Counted from the stretch's first letter, positions 1 to 8,971 are shown. The stretch: DNA of 44,672 nucleotides from Moorena sp. SS36440bin_2 (GCA_011524395.1 WTKN01000060.1:1-44672), one strand, 5' to 3'. A program made the numbers and translations. Notes: generated by a model from the sequence alone, not told the origin.

Positions 1-2000
1 TGATTTTCCTTGAACTTGTCCTAGAAAACTTTGGTCCCTATCTCGGGCGTCAGGTGATCAATCTCTGTCCAAAAAGGGATGATAACTCTCGACCTATTAT
101 TCTAGTCGGTGGTATGAATGGTGGCGGCAAAACCACTATGATGGATGCGATTCGTCTGGCTTTATATGGACACCGCGCTCAATGTTCCACCCGTGGGAAT
201 TTGAGTTATAGCGACTTTCTAACTCAGTCAGTCAATCGCAATGCTTTACCCATTGACAACACCCGAGTGGAATTAGTTTTTGAACATATCGAGAACGACC
301 AGCCCATGGAGTATCGGATTGTACGCACTTGGACAAAAAAACCGAAAGATGGTAAGGATAACTTAGGTATTTTAGACGGAGACTGGCTGGATTCTGCCCT
401 AACCAATACTTGGGACGAGTACATTGAAAATCTGTTGCCCTTAGGAATATCAAACCTATTTCTTTTTGATGGGGAACAGGTTAAAGAACTAGCAGAAGTG
501 GAAGCACCACCCCCAGTTGTTGTAGAAGCGATTCGATCCTTACTTGGTCTAGAACTTGCTGACCGCTTAGCCATTGACCTTGATATTTTAGTGACGCGCA
601 AACGCAAATCTATGGCCAATCAACAGCAACTGGCTAATTTAGAAGATATCGAAAAAAAGCTCTCCTCTCAACAATCAGACTATGAGCTAGCTAAACAAGA
701 GTTATGTAGTATTCAAGAACAGCTAGAAAAAACTAGGAAAAAACAGCAACAAGCTTTTGATAAATTTGTCTGTGATGGTGGCCAAATTGCAGCCCAACGG
801 AATCAACTAGAGAGTCAACTCCATCACTACAATACTAAAGCTGAACAAATTCGTGAACAAATGAGGGAATTAGCAGCTGGTATTTTGCCTCTCTCGTTAA
901 TTGAACCCCTACTAACCCAAGCTCAAGCTCAAGCAGAAAAAGAATTGCGGGCATCACAGGCCAAACTAGCTAGAGATATTTTACAACACCGTGATCAACG
1001 TCTGGTAGATTTATTGACTGCCCTAAAGTTGCCTGCTAAAAAATTTGATAAAATTAAAGCGTTCTTGCAAAAAGAAAATCAACAAATGGAGCAAGAGGCT
1101 GGGGAGGGTAAAGACGCTTGGTTAGGAGCTGAAGAAGAAATGTTTCATTCCCTAACTAATCTCTTGACTTACTACCAACCAACTCAAAAGCAATTAGCTG
1201 AGGAGCAATTAGTTAAGCGCAAAAATATCGAAGCAGATATTAATGCTACTAAACGACAACTAGCAACAGCGGCTCCTCCGGAATCCTATCAAGAACTCGA
1301 AGATGCACTAAAACAGGCACAAACGGAATTGGCTCAAGCTCAAGCAGCTTACGAAATCGCTAAACGCCGCTGTGATAAATTAGGATATGCGATCGCACAA
1401 ACTAAAAAAGACTTAGGCCGGTATGGTGAAGAAACCATTGACCGCAAAAATGATCAGCATATGCTTACCGCATCTGCTAAAGTCCAACAAAGCCTTAAGG
1501 TTTTCCGGGAACAGTTAACTCTCAGAAAACTGAATAAATTAGAGCATGAGGTAACCGAATGCTTCCTCTATCTCCTCCATAAATCTGACCTAGTCCATCG
1601 AGTTGCCATCAACACCAACAACTTCAGCCTATCCCTGTACGACCTACAAGGAAAACTTGTACCGAAACATCGTCTATCCGCTGGGGAAAAGCAATTATTA
1701 GCGATCGCATTATTGTGGGGACTCGCCCGTGTTTCTGGACGTAATCTACCCGTAGCGATTGATACCCCCCTCGGACGATTGGACTCATCCCATCGCAACA
1801 ACCTAGTGGAACGCTACTTCCCCGCCGCCTCCCATCAGGTGATTCTGCTGTCTACAGATACGGAAATTGGTAAGGTCGAAGCTAAACAATTACGAGACGC
1901 TGATGCGATCGCACAACAGTATCTCCTAAATTATGACCCAGCAAAACATCGGACAACCGTGGAATCGGGTTACTTTTACTCACAACAGGTCACTGTATGA
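1..2000 (+). CDS. dndD: DNA phosphorothioation protein DndD (start lies 1 base before the window)
   Basis: DndD is an SMC/RecN-like ATPase of the DNA phosphorothioation complex, which replaces a non-bridging backbone oxygen with sulfur. The frame is open from the first bases of the window and reads MIFLELVLENFGPYLGRQ, the typical DndD opening. This puts the start codon one base outside the window (positions 1-2 are 'tg') and gives 666 aa, the usual family length. Walker A is GGMNGGGKTT (about residues 37-46). A long, charged, coiled-coil middle follows (about 190-500). The C-terminal ATPase half has the ABC signature LSAGEKQ and Walker B LPVAIDTPLGRLD. dndC would be expected upstream, outside the window. 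A shorter GTG start at 54 would cut off the conserved N-terminus. The last 11 bases overlap the convergent lipoprotein gene. Assignment is by remembered family pattern and is strengthened by dndE nearby. Confidence 0.93.
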   Translation, partial: IFLELVLENFGPYLGRQVINLCPKRDDNSRPIILVGGMNGGGKTTMMDAIRLALYGHRAQCSTRGNLSYSDFLTQSVNRNALPIDNTRVELVFEHIENDQPMEYRIVRTWTKKPKDGKDNLGILDGDWLDSALTNTWDEYIENLLPLGISNLFLFDGEQVKELAEVEAPPPVVVEAIRSLLGLELADRLAIDLDILVTRKRKSMANQQQLANLEDIEKKLSSQQSDYELAKQELCSIQEQLEKTRKKQQQAFDKFVCDGGQIAAQRNQLESQLHHYNTKAEQIREQMRELAAGILPLSLIEPLLTQAQAQAEKELRASQAKLARDILQHRDQRLVDLLTALKLPAKKFDKIKAFLQKENQQMEQEAGEGKDAWLGAEEEMFHSLTNLLTYYQPTQKQLAEEQLVKRKNIEADINATKRQLATAAPPESYQELEDALKQAQTELAQAQAAYEIAKRRCDKLGYAIAQTKKDLGRYGEETIDRKNDQHMLTASAKVQQSLKVFREQLTLRKLNKLEHEVTECFLYLLHKSDLVHRVAINTNNFSLSLYDLQGKLVPKHRLSAGEKQLLAIALLWGLARVSGRNLPVAIDTPLGRLDSSHRNNLVERYFPAASHQVILLSTDTEIGKVEAKQLRDADAIAQQYLLNYDPAKHRTTVESGYFYSQQVTV

Positions 2001-2508
2001 CCATAAATGTTGTTGACTGTCCATGCAATTTGTCTTGGAGTGCTTCTGAGACAGGGTCTAACGTAATCCTGTATTCTCCTTCTTGCTCCAAGGTGATGCT
2101 AGGGCCTGGTTGATAGGGCTGACTAGGATCCGCCGTAGGATCCAAACCCACCCTCGGATAGTTACAAGAATCGTCTTCCCCTGGTATAGGATCACAAGGG
2201 TAATAGACAACTGGACTTTGCAAATCGACCATAAACTGTTGTTGGCTACCATCTGGTAGGTATAGATTCATTGTCAACGGAATCGGCTCTAAGAGATTGA
2301 CAGGGTCACCAACAGTTTTAAAAGCGAATTGGACAGTTTCTCCAGCAGTAATTGGTTTGTCTGTATTTGGGACTAGCTGGATGGTAAGAGGTTTTGACAG
2401 TAACTCTGGTTCTTCTACTAACTCTTTTGTATTCTTATAGCCGCAAGCAGTAATCAATAACGGGCTAATCAATAGGGCAATGGCGAAGACAGTTTTACGA
2501 ATGTACAT
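1990..2508 (-). CDS. Putative lipoprotein of unknown function
   Basis: A 172-aa protein with a lipoprotein signal peptide: a positive N-terminus (MYIRK), a hydrophobic stretch, then lipobox LITAC with the acylated Cys at about residue 22. The mature part is rich in Pro, Asp and Thr. It has a segment that looks beta-sandwich-like (about 40-95) and a Cys pair around the acidic loop PCDPIPGEDDSCNYP that could form a disulfide. I do not recognise a named family. The gene is convergent with dndD, overlapping its last 11 bases, and lies between dndD and dndE on the opposite strand, so it is probably unrelated to phosphorothioation. Confidence 0.7.
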   Translation of the reverse strand: MYIRKTVFAIALLISPLLITACGYKNTKELVEEPELLSKPLTIQLVPNTDKPITAGETVQFAFKTVGDPVNLLEPIPLTMNLYLPDGSQQQFMVDLQSPVVYYPCDPIPGEDDSCNYPRVGLDPTADPSQPYQPGPSITLEQEGEYRITLDPVSEALQDKLHGQSTTFMVIQ

Positions 2509-2711
2509 GCTTTTTAATTTTATCGCTATTTGCTATCAAAGACGCCAATTTTACCTAACAAGTTCTACTGACGGCTGAGTACTTATAGCTAAATCATGAT
2601 CTGAATATTTCTATCTTTTTACATGAATTAAAATTGCCAAACTATCACCACTTTGGGCAAATACTAAGGTGATTTTTAAGAAACAGTAAACCTGATTTCA
2701 TTAATATATAC

Positions 2712-3107
2712 ATGCAACCCCCAATAAACCAGATCACACTTTCCCAAACTGCCAAAGACCAACTAATTAAACTCAAACGTCAAACCAAAATCCCTCAGTG
2801 GAATGTCCTTTGCCGCTGGGCAATTTGTCGTTCCCTCGCCGAACCTACAATGCCCTCCCCGGTTCCCATACCTGCTGATAGTAACCTTGAACTCACTTGG
2901 AGCGTTATAGCAGGAGATATGGCTGATCTGATCCTGATTGCTCTCAAACAACGGTGCCATAACGATGGCTTAAGTTTGGAGCCAGAAACTCTAGGGAATC
3001 AGTTTCGCCTGCACCTTCATCGAGGTATTGGTTACTTAGCAGGGGATACCACTATTAAAAAAATTGAGGATTTAATTGCCCTGGCTGTTATCAAGGATGA
3101 AGAATGA
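2712..3107 (+). CDS. dndE: DNA phosphorothioation protein DndE
   Basis: A 131-aa protein matching DndE, the small subunit that works with DndC and DndD in phosphorothioation; structural work in the family describes binding to nicked DNA. Diagnostic parts are the N-terminal segment LSQTAKDQLIKLKRQTKI, the central GDMADLILIALKQRC (family pattern G-E/D-x-A-D-L) and the hallmark FRLHLHRGIGYLAG near residues 95-108. Length is normal. In most genomes dndE follows dndD directly; here about 700 bp containing an antisense lipoprotein gene separate them. It probably has its own promoter in the AT-rich stretch 2509-2711, but I could not fix one. Confidence 0.9.
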   Translation: MQPPINQITLSQTAKDQLIKLKRQTKIPQWNVLCRWAICRSLAEPTMPSPVPIPADSNLELTWSVIAGDMADLILIALKQRCHNDGLSLEPETLGNQFRLHLHRGIGYLAGDTTIKKIEDLIALAVIKDEE

Positions 3108-3129
3108 AGTATCAAGTTTTACTCAGGAC

Positions 3130-3741
3130 TCAGGAGTTAGCACTATAGTGGTCAATGCAATGCGTTCCAGTAGCAGCTTTTTCAGAACATCGCTTTTTCT
3201 GATGCTGCAAGGAACGAGAAGTGCGCAATCGATAGATCAGCTTTACACTCAACCAATAACTAACCACAGCACAGACCAATCCAACGGCAAAACAACCAAC
3301 AAATAAGGTTAGGACAATTTCTGAGCCCAATTCTGTAAATCCCTGCCAAGATTGGAAACTCACATTAGCCAATTGATCCTGGTTCAGTAGCCATTCACCG
3401 ACGTGAAAGTTGAATGCAAAAATCGGTACATAAGTCAAGGGATTACTAATCCAAGTTCCAGCAGTAGCAGCTATTTTGTTACCTCGCAAGAGTACCGCCA
3501 GCAAAATCCCTATAATTAACTGGAGACCAAACAGCGGAAAGAACCCAGCAAACACACCACATGCTAAACCTCGTGCGATCGCTTCTGGTTTTCCTTGCAT
3601 ACGGACCAAGCGCCAATATATGTATTTTAGGCGTCGTCTAAACGTTCCCCTAAGTCTGATCGACTTTCGTTTACGTAGGTCAAGGGGTTTCGTGGCTGAG
3701 GGTAAAGGCTGTGGGTAACTTGACAGGGATTTTCTAGACAT
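3130..3741 (-). CDS. DUF2062 membrane protein
   Basis: A 203-aa membrane protein. After a basic N-terminal tail (about 1-50) comes the DUF2062 core: the segment KPEAIARGLACGVFAGFFP, a hydrophobic stretch LFGLQLIIGILLAVLL, and the conserved TWISNPLTYVPIFAFNF (about 95-112). A further membrane helix lies near 145-170. The family is widespread in cyanobacteria and has no firm function. The gene is convergent with dndE, 22 bp away. The C-terminal tail after residue 175 is basic and poorly conserved in character. Confidence 0.8.
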   Translation of the reverse strand: MSRKSLSSYPQPLPSATKPLDLRKRKSIRLRGTFRRRLKYIYWRLVRMQGKPEAIARGLACGVFAGFFPLFGLQLIIGILLAVLLRGNKIAATAGTWISNPLTYVPIFAFNFHVGEWLLNQDQLANVSFQSWQGFTELGSEIVLTLFVGCFAVGLVCAVVSYWLSVKLIYRLRTSRSLQHQKKRCSEKAATGTHCIDHYSANS

Positions 3742-3929
3742 TTTCGCAAATCAATCAGCAAGCCTCTACCAACTGGGGCAGATTATTTTGGGGTAGATTA
3801 TTACTCAGCAGGTAATCTTTACTGTAGCGGAAAATCAGCTTAAAGGGCAAAAGCTAAAGGGCAAAGGGGGAGATAAAGCTGCAAAAATCTCAATAAATTC
3901 TATGCAAGCTTCTTTATACCTTGTGTTTT

Positions 3930-4538
3930 TTACCTTGTGCCTTTTACCTGACTGCCATGGCTACGAGGATCATCTTGACTAGTTATTGTAATTGACAGGG
4001 AATCGTCAATATCCGAAACTGTACCACTAGCTTGGCTATAAGGTAATGGCACATGGGTTACTATGGCATCTAAGTTAGCTTCGAGTACTTGACGGGGTTG
4101 TTCTCCAATAGTTTGGGCAATCACTGTGCTGGCTTCATCAAAATATACAAAATGAGGAATACCATCTACTCGATACTTGACCAGTTCTGGTAACCACTTG
4201 GTGTTATCGACATTCAGCATGACAAAATTGACTTTGGTTTTATACTGCTGTTTCAGTTCACCCAAATCCTTTGCCATGACTTGACAGCTGGTACACCAGT
4301 TGGCATAAAACTCCATCAAGGTTGGCTTGTCATTGCTCAGTGCCACCTCTAGAGGGGTAGATGCTTCCGCTTGGGCTTCCAAGGAACCGAGACTAGTCTC
4401 AGTTTTTAATCCCAAGAATAGGGCAATACCCAGTGCGATCGCTACTAGGGCAATTAAAAAGTTTCTGATCTGGCTGCCACTAGTTGGTACTGAAGGGGAG
4501 GATGATGGTGTAGTTGAGTCTGATGAATTAATAGCCAT
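3930..4538 (-). CDS. txlA: Membrane-anchored thioredoxin-like protein, TxlA/HCF164 type
   Basis: A 202-aa protein with a Ser/Thr/Pro-rich N-terminus, one membrane helix (about 24-44) and a thioredoxin fold carrying the active site WCTSC (81-85), followed by the cis-Pro region VDGIPHFVYFD. TxlA/HCF164 proteins are thylakoid-anchored, face the lumen and hand reductant to cytochrome b6f and other lumenal targets; this role is inferred from family. The C-terminal tail of about 45 residues is acidic/Ser-rich and lacks a recognised domain. A second, shorter paralogue lies at 27867-28355 within the multiheme cluster. The TxlA family usually has a CEVC/CTSC-type motif, so the active site is intact. 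Confidence 0.82.
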   Translation of the reverse strand: MAINSSDSTTPSSSPSVPTSGSQIRNFLIALVAIALGIALFLGLKTETSLGSLEAQAEASTPLEVALSNDKPTLMEFYANWCTSCQVMAKDLGELKQQYKTKVNFVMLNVDNTKWLPELVKYRVDGIPHFVYFDEASTVIAQTIGEQPRQVLEANLDAIVTHVPLPYSQASGTVSDIDDSLSITITSQDDPRSHGSQVKGTR

Positions 4539-4806
4539 ATTACTACAACTTTCTTGCTACAACTTTATAATTGTTTACATTTTACAACAACAAGACTTAG
4601 GCACCAACAGCGTTAAAACCCGGTTTCTCGTTATAAATCCAGCAATAGCAGGGTTTGGGGCGTAAGTCCTAAGTAACGCACGAAGTAGATTAGATTAAAA
4701 CGTTTGTTGTTGACGGTTGACCCCTGACGGTTAACTGTTAACTGTCAACAAGTGCAAATGTTACTTTTATTTTTACTGGTCTACTGATAAAGTTTGACAA
4801 ATCACA

Positions 4807-5211
4807 ATGAAAAAACGGGTAACCCTGACCTTTCCCCGACGGGCGATTCAGATGCCGGTGGCTTACCGACTGGCAAAGGATTTCAATGTGGCTGCTAATA
4901 TCATCCGGGCTCAAGTCGCTCCCAATCAAATCGGCAAACTTGTGCTAGAGTTATCTGGCGACATTGATGAGTTAGATGCTGCGATTGAGTGGATGCGATC
5001 GCAAAATATTGATGTTTCCCTCCTCAGTCGCGAGATTTTAATTGATGAAGATAGTTGTGTCGATTGTGGCTTATGTACTGGGGTTTGTCCCACTCAAGCC
5101 CTTAGTCTTGAGCCAGAGACATTCAGACTGAAGTTTAAGCGATCGCGTTGCATTGTCTGTGAGCAGTGTATCCCGACTTGCCCGGTTCAGGCCATTTCTA
5201 CAAATTTTTAA
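4807..5211 (+). CDS. NIL domain / 2x[4Fe-4S] ferredoxin protein
   Basis: A 134-aa protein with an N-terminal NIL domain (about 1-75; the ferredoxin-like fold also found at the end of MetN-type ABC proteins) and a C-terminal bacterial-type ferredoxin domain. Two complete cluster-binding motifs are visible: C84-x2-C87-x2-C90-x3-C94 (CVDCGLCTGVCP) and C115-x2-C118-x2-C121-x3-C125 (CIVCEQCIPTCP). The architecture is common in cyanobacteria and methanogens and has been linked to sulfur/homocysteine metabolism in archaea; the role here is unknown. The gene stands alone. Start is ATG at 4807; no stronger upstream start is present. Confidence 0.88.
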   Translation: MKKRVTLTFPRRAIQMPVAYRLAKDFNVAANIIRAQVAPNQIGKLVLELSGDIDELDAAIEWMRSQNIDVSLLSREILIDEDSCVDCGLCTGVCPTQALSLEPETFRLKFKRSRCIVCEQCIPTCPVQAISTNF

Positions 5212-5305
5212 GATTTCAGACGCCTTAAGGTATTGCCCAACAACCCTGTCTTCAGGCACACTTTCATATAAAATCAACTAAATATCAACCCGAAGAGGAG
5301 CCCTC

Positions 5306-6541
5306 ATGATTCCAATTATTGTAGCTATACTTGCAGCAGCCGTTGTTGGGGCAATCGTATTTTTTGTACTGCAAAATAAACTGGATTTTCTCTCGGAACA
5401 AACCGACAGAAAATTAGAAGTTTTTCAAAATAAGTATGAGGGTAGAATACAACAAAGTTCTCAAGCTCTCCAAGAAAGTTATCGAGAGCAATTAAATCAT
5501 AAAATTGAGGAAGTCAAACAGCAGGTAGAGTCTAGGGCTGCTGATCCTGCCGAATCTGCCCAAGCTTTACAGGAAAACTATCAGGCTCAGTTAACCCAAA
5601 CCACTAATGAGCTGAAGCAACAACTTGATGCTAGTCTTCTGGAAAGTGTCCAATCCTCTGAAGCAAGATATCAAGAACAATTGACACAAGCTACCCATGA
5701 GTTAAAGGAAGAACTTGAATCTAATTTTCGCAACGAGCTGCAATCTTTGGAAGCGAAATATCAGGCTGATTTAGAGTTAGCCCATCAAAAAATTGCTGAA
5801 TTAGAACAAGCTCATAAATCCCCAATACCAGACGAGGTGCATAACCTAGAGAAAACTGAGGAAAGTTCAGCGGAAACTGGTAATGAATTAGTCGAATTAT
5901 TAGAAGAGGCAGAAACAAATCAAGACGAGCCTCAACAAGTGGTCGAGGAAGAAATATTGCCTGAGCCGAGTCAGCCAGAGCAACCAATGGTGACAGAAAC
6001 CCCAAGTATTACTGATCAGCCCAGCCAAAGTGATCAAGACTTGGAGGAAGAAATATTGCCTGAGCCGAGTCAGCCAGAGCAACCAATGGTGACAGAAACC
6101 CCAAGTATTACTGATCAGCCCAGCCAAAGTGATCAAGACCTGGATGAAACCATAACTGCTTTGGGAAATTATGCTCAAGCCAGCGATATTCCCCAGTTAA
6201 GAAAGTACATCAATCATCCTGAAAGCCTTATTCGTGGATCAATTGCATCAGCCTTGGGAAAAATTGCTGCTGCTCAAGGACTCAGAGCCGAAATTAAACA
6301 GGCCATACCGCTGATCGGCAAATTGATTCAAGACCCCCAACCATCCGTGCGACAGTCTGCTGTTGAAGCCCTGAGTAATATTAAATCTGAAAAAGTTATA
6401 CCCTTGCTTGAAAGGGCATTAAGGGATCCAGATAGTGATGTGGTTAAATCTGCCAGTGCTGGGATTAGTCAGTTTAAGAGTTATCGGCGAACTCAATCGC
6501 CCAAACCTGCTAAGAAGACTGTAAAGCCCTCTAAGCCTTAA
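5306..6541 (+). CDS. Membrane-anchored coiled-coil protein with C-terminal HEAT repeats
   Basis: A 411-aa protein. Residues 3-23 form an N-terminal membrane helix, followed by a long charged Gln/Glu-rich coiled coil (about 30-175), an acidic Pro-rich linker (about 175-280) and a HEAT/PBS-lyase-like repeat domain (about 283-390: SDIPQLRKYINHPESLIRG, then LIQDPQPSVRQSAVEAL). The C-terminus is basic (KPAKKTVKPSKP). A good Shine-Dalgarno GAGGAG precedes ATG 5306 by five bases. The linker contains two consecutive 33-residue copies encoded by a near-perfect 99-bp tandem duplication. No enzyme motif is present, so a scaffold role is likely but unproven. Confidence 0.75.
   Translation: MIPIIVAILAAAVVGAIVFFVLQNKLDFLSEQTDRKLEVFQNKYEGRIQQSSQALQESYREQLNHKIEEVKQQVESRAADPAESAQALQENYQAQLTQTTNELKQQLDASLLESVQSSEARYQEQLTQATHELKEELESNFRNELQSLEAKYQADLELAHQKIAELEQAHKSPIPDEVHNLEKTEESSAETGNELVELLEEAETNQDEPQQVVEEEILPEPSQPEQPMVTETPSITDQPSQSDQDLEEEILPEPSQPEQPMVTETPSITDQPSQSDQDLDETITALGNYAQASDIPQLRKYINHPESLIRGSIASALGKIAAAQGLRAEIKQAIPLIGKLIQDPQPSVRQSAVEALSNIKSEKVIPLLERALRDPDSDVVKSASAGISQFKSYRRTQSPKPAKKTVKPSKP
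5945..6142 (+). repeat. In-frame 99-bp tandem duplication
   Basis: Copy 1 spans 5945-6043 and copy 2 spans 6044-6142. Both encode the same 33 residues, from EEEILPEPSQ to QSDQDL. I see one base difference (ttg versus ctg for the final Leu), so the duplication is recent. It lengthens the acidic linker between the coiled coil and the HEAT domain without shifting the frame. Confidence 0.95.
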
Positions 6542-6697
6542 CGAGTGCTCTAATCGAAACGCATCGTCGAAAACCATTGCGATGTGGGGATTGATGACCC
6601 TTTCTGGGAAGTCAACCCCCATGCATGATTTAGTCCCACTCTCACCCATACTCCCTTGAAAAAAGGGGGCTGGTATCTTGCAGGACTTTTAGTTAGT

Positions 6698-6817
6698 TTA
6701 GTCAGCGTCGCTTTCAATGTGGATAAACAAAAGTCCTAAAACTACAGTAGGCATAACTAAGCCTACGAAGGGGACTAGCATCGCTGGTAAGAAAGAAGCT
6801 GCGTATGCGCCTGTCAT
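6698..6817 (-). CDS. psaI: Photosystem I subunit VIII (PsaI)
   Basis: A 39-aa membrane peptide read on the minus strand: it opens [19 protein letters not shown] and ends with [18 protein letters not shown]. This matches PsaI: the N-terminal 'YAASFLP', one membrane helix with Pro, the 'MPTVV' segment and the 'F-I-x-IESDA' end. PsaI sits beside PsaL and PsaM in the trimerisation region of photosystem I. The stop TAA is at 6698-6700 and ATG at 6815-6817. It is divergent from psaL, with 913 bp between the two starts; in several cyanobacteria the two genes are adjacent in one direction, so the arrangement is worth noting. Confidence 0.9.
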   Translation of the reverse strand: MTGAYAASFLPAMLVPFVGLVMPTVVLGLLFIHIESDAD

Positions 6818-7730
6818 ATCTTATTTTCCTATTTGCCAATTAATTACAGTAACAAATTGAACCTTTAACCACACCAGACCAATTAGGTATGGTATTGGCT
6901 GCCGGTTTTATCTCAAGCAAGACGCTACTTACCGAAGTAAGTGTGGGTCTTACACTGCCCAGCCAGGGCTTTGCTCTACATTTAAAGAGCCAGCACTGCT
7001 ATCGATGATAACTCGAACAAGGCAGCTCCCCGCTTATTAGAGGGGTAGATTACTATCGATTTTTTCGACAAGTTAATCCTATCATGGTTCACGACTATGA
7101 AATACCAAGATCTACCTCGGAATTTCCAAGACAACCTGTGGCAAAAACCTGATAGTTGCTTCTGCCCTTGCTGAGTCTTTGATAAAGTCAATTCTAATCA
7201 GTCTGACATCCCTCTATTGATATCAACACCTCTGCTTGACCTAGACAAAAGCACACAACTCCAGTCAATTTAGGTTAACTTCCCGTTTCACCTCGGAGCA
7301 TGGCAGGGGTTATTCCAACCCGCCCTTATACCAACGACCCAGTTTCTTCAATGGCTCAGATTACTGGAAAGTTTATGCCAGTCAGAAATTATTAAGATTT
7401 TTAACAAAATTTCCCCAAAACTATTTACAAAAATTAATTACTTTTTGTAACAAAAACCGAATAGGCTGAAAGGGTGTTAGTCATCAAAACCTTTGGTTTT
7501 AGGTGATTACAATGGTTTGGCAAAGGTTATTTTACCGTAAACAACTAAAGCTAAAATTTTTGCCATAGACTAAGAAGGTTATAAAAAAGAACAATATCTC
7601 GTATAATTCGTTACGAGAGGATGCACTTCTCAGCGAAGATTACTCGTGCTGATTATTTCAGTTCCTTTTCTCCCCCCTAAAGTATGATTACTCAAGGGGT
7701 TTATCCGATTTTATAGGAGATAAATTTACA
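6818..7730. other. Long psaI-psaL divergent intergenic region
   Basis: This 913-bp stretch lies between the divergent starts of psaI and psaL and should hold both promoters. No convincing gene was found: the 69-codon minus frame at 6982-7191 has no recognisable family. The last part before psaL is AT-rich. psaL has a good ribosome site AGGAGA at about 7714-7719. Exact promoter elements cannot be fixed by eye. Confidence 0.5.
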
Positions 7731-8222
7731 ATGACGATGGATGTAATTGACCATGGTGGAGATCCCCAAGTGGGTAATCTAGCCACCCCAATTAATTCCT
7801 CTGGTTTCACAAAAGCTTTCATCAACAACTTGCCAGCCTACCGTAAAGGGCTATCAGCCAATCGCCGAGGTCTAGAAGTTGGTATGGCTCATGGCTACTT
7901 TCTGTATGGACCGTTTGCCTTACTAGGTCCGTTACGTGGGACAGACTATGCCAGCACAGCTGGTTTACTGGCAACAGTTGGCTTAGTGGCTCTTCTGACA
8001 GTTGCTTTATCTATTTATGGAGCGGCTGGCTCCGGCAAACCTAAGGCAACATTGACCACACCCAATCCACCAGAAAACTTAGGAACTAAAGAAGGCTGGA
8101 GTGAATTTGCCAGTGGTTTCTTGCTTGGTGCTTGTGGCGGGGCGTTTTTCGCCTATTTCCTATGTCAGACACCTCATCTAGCCCCACTGCAAAAGATTGC
8201 TAGTGGAGTATGGTCTTCTTAA
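7731..8222 (+). CDS. psaL: Photosystem I reaction centre subunit XI (PsaL)
   Basis: A 163-aa PsaL, the subunit at the centre of the photosystem I trimer. Recognisable parts are the N-terminal GDPQVGNLATPINSS, the conserved FINNLPAYRKGLSANRRGLE, the chlorophyll-binding EVGMAHGYFLYGPFALLGPLR region, and two later membrane segments (about 82-104 and 125-145). Length and order are normal. The gene is preceded by the ribosome site AGGAGA. An IS607-type element begins within about 100 bp of its stop codon, but the coding sequence is intact. Confidence 0.97.
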   Translation: MTMDVIDHGGDPQVGNLATPINSSGFTKAFINNLPAYRKGLSANRRGLEVGMAHGYFLYGPFALLGPLRGTDYASTAGLLATVGLVALLTVALSIYGAAGSGKPKATLTTPNPPENLGTKEGWSEFASGFLLGACGGAFFAYFLCQTPHLAPLQKIASGVWSS

Positions 8223-8291
8223 CTCTAATTGGAGACAAGAGTTTCTGAAGCTAAGCAAGAGAGTTGACAATTAGTCCTTGAATCATCCACA

Positions 8292-8325
8292 ATCTTCGAC
8301 AAACCTACACAGGATTGTCGAAGAT
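8292..8325. promoter_or_regulatory. 11-bp inverted repeat at the start of tnpA
   Basis: A perfect inverted repeat: ATCTTCGACAA at 8292-8302 and TTGTCGAAGAT at 8315-8325, with a 12-nt loop. It lies between psaL and tnpA, and its right arm runs into the ATG of tnpA (8324). It could be a binding site for the MerR-like recombinase, a translation-controlling hairpin, or a weak psaL terminator. No T-run follows, so the terminator reading is least likely. Confidence 0.5.
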
Positions 8326-8971
8326 GCATTATCGTCCTCATGAATTCGCCAAAATCGCTGGTGTCACCGTTAGAACTCTCCAGCGTTGGGATATTTCGGG
8401 AAAATTGGTAGCCGATCGCAGCCTTGGCAATCATCGTATTTACACCCAGAAGCATATCAATCAACTTAAAGGTCTATCCCGTGATCATGCAAAGCGGCTG
8501 GTAGTTGTTTATTGTCGCGTATCATCCCCCGCTCAGAAACCCGAACTTGAAAACCAGGTCAAAGCTATGGATACCTTCTGCTGTGCTTCTGGAATTATTA
8601 TTGATGAAGTGATTAAAGAAGTCGGTGGTGGTCTTAATTTCAAACGTAAGAAGTTTCTAAACCTGATATTCCGTATGCTATCGGGACAGATTTCTACAAT
8701 CGTCGTAGCTCACAAAGACCGTCTATGTAGGTTTGCCTTCGAGCTGATCGTTGAGTTAGCTGACTATTGTGATTGTAATATTCTTGTGACTAACAATGAG
8801 TCACTTAGTCCCCAACAAGAAATGGTGGAAGACCTGATGGCAATTATTCACTGTTTCTCTTGTCGGCTCTACGGTCTACGTCGATATCTCCAACCAATTC
8901 AAGAAAATATCGACAAAAACATCGACAATCCGGAAAATTGCGCTAAAGTAGAAATGGAAGTACAAGTTTAA
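8324..8971 (+). CDS. tnpA: IS607-family serine recombinase (TnpA)
   Basis: TnpA of the IS607 family, the serine recombinase that moves the element. The N-terminus is a MerR-like helix-turn-helix (about 1-50, with FAKIAGVTVRTLQRWD), followed by the resolvase catalytic domain: VVVYCRVSSPAQKPEL carries the catalytic Ser in the YCRVSS motif, and VVAHKDRLCRF is the conserved hKDRL(C/A)RF block. The frame also allows TTG at 8315, but ATG 8324 fits family starts better (MHYRPHEFAKI). The gene ends 24 bp before tnpB. All catalytic motifs appear intact, so the element could still be active. Confidence 0.9.
   Translation: MHYRPHEFAKIAGVTVRTLQRWDISGKLVADRSLGNHRIYTQKHINQLKGLSRDHAKRLVVVYCRVSSPAQKPELENQVKAMDTFCCASGIIIDEVIKEVGGGLNFKRKKFLNLIFRMLSGQISTIVVAHKDRLCRFAFELIVELADYCDCNILVTNNESLSPQQEMVEDLMAIIHCFSCRLYGLRRYLQPIQENIDKNIDNPENCAKVEMEVQV

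Noticed and set aside
3076-3306. 76-codon plus-strand frame after dndE
   Set aside because: It overlaps dndE and is antisense to the DUF2062 gene, which has clear family motifs.
5900-6178. Antisense frame with a repeated hydrophobic pattern
   Set aside because: It is only the shadow of the 99-bp duplication in the real plus-strand gene.
6982-7191. 69-codon minus-strand frame between psaI and psaL
   Set aside because: No recognisable motif or ribosome site; treated as chance.
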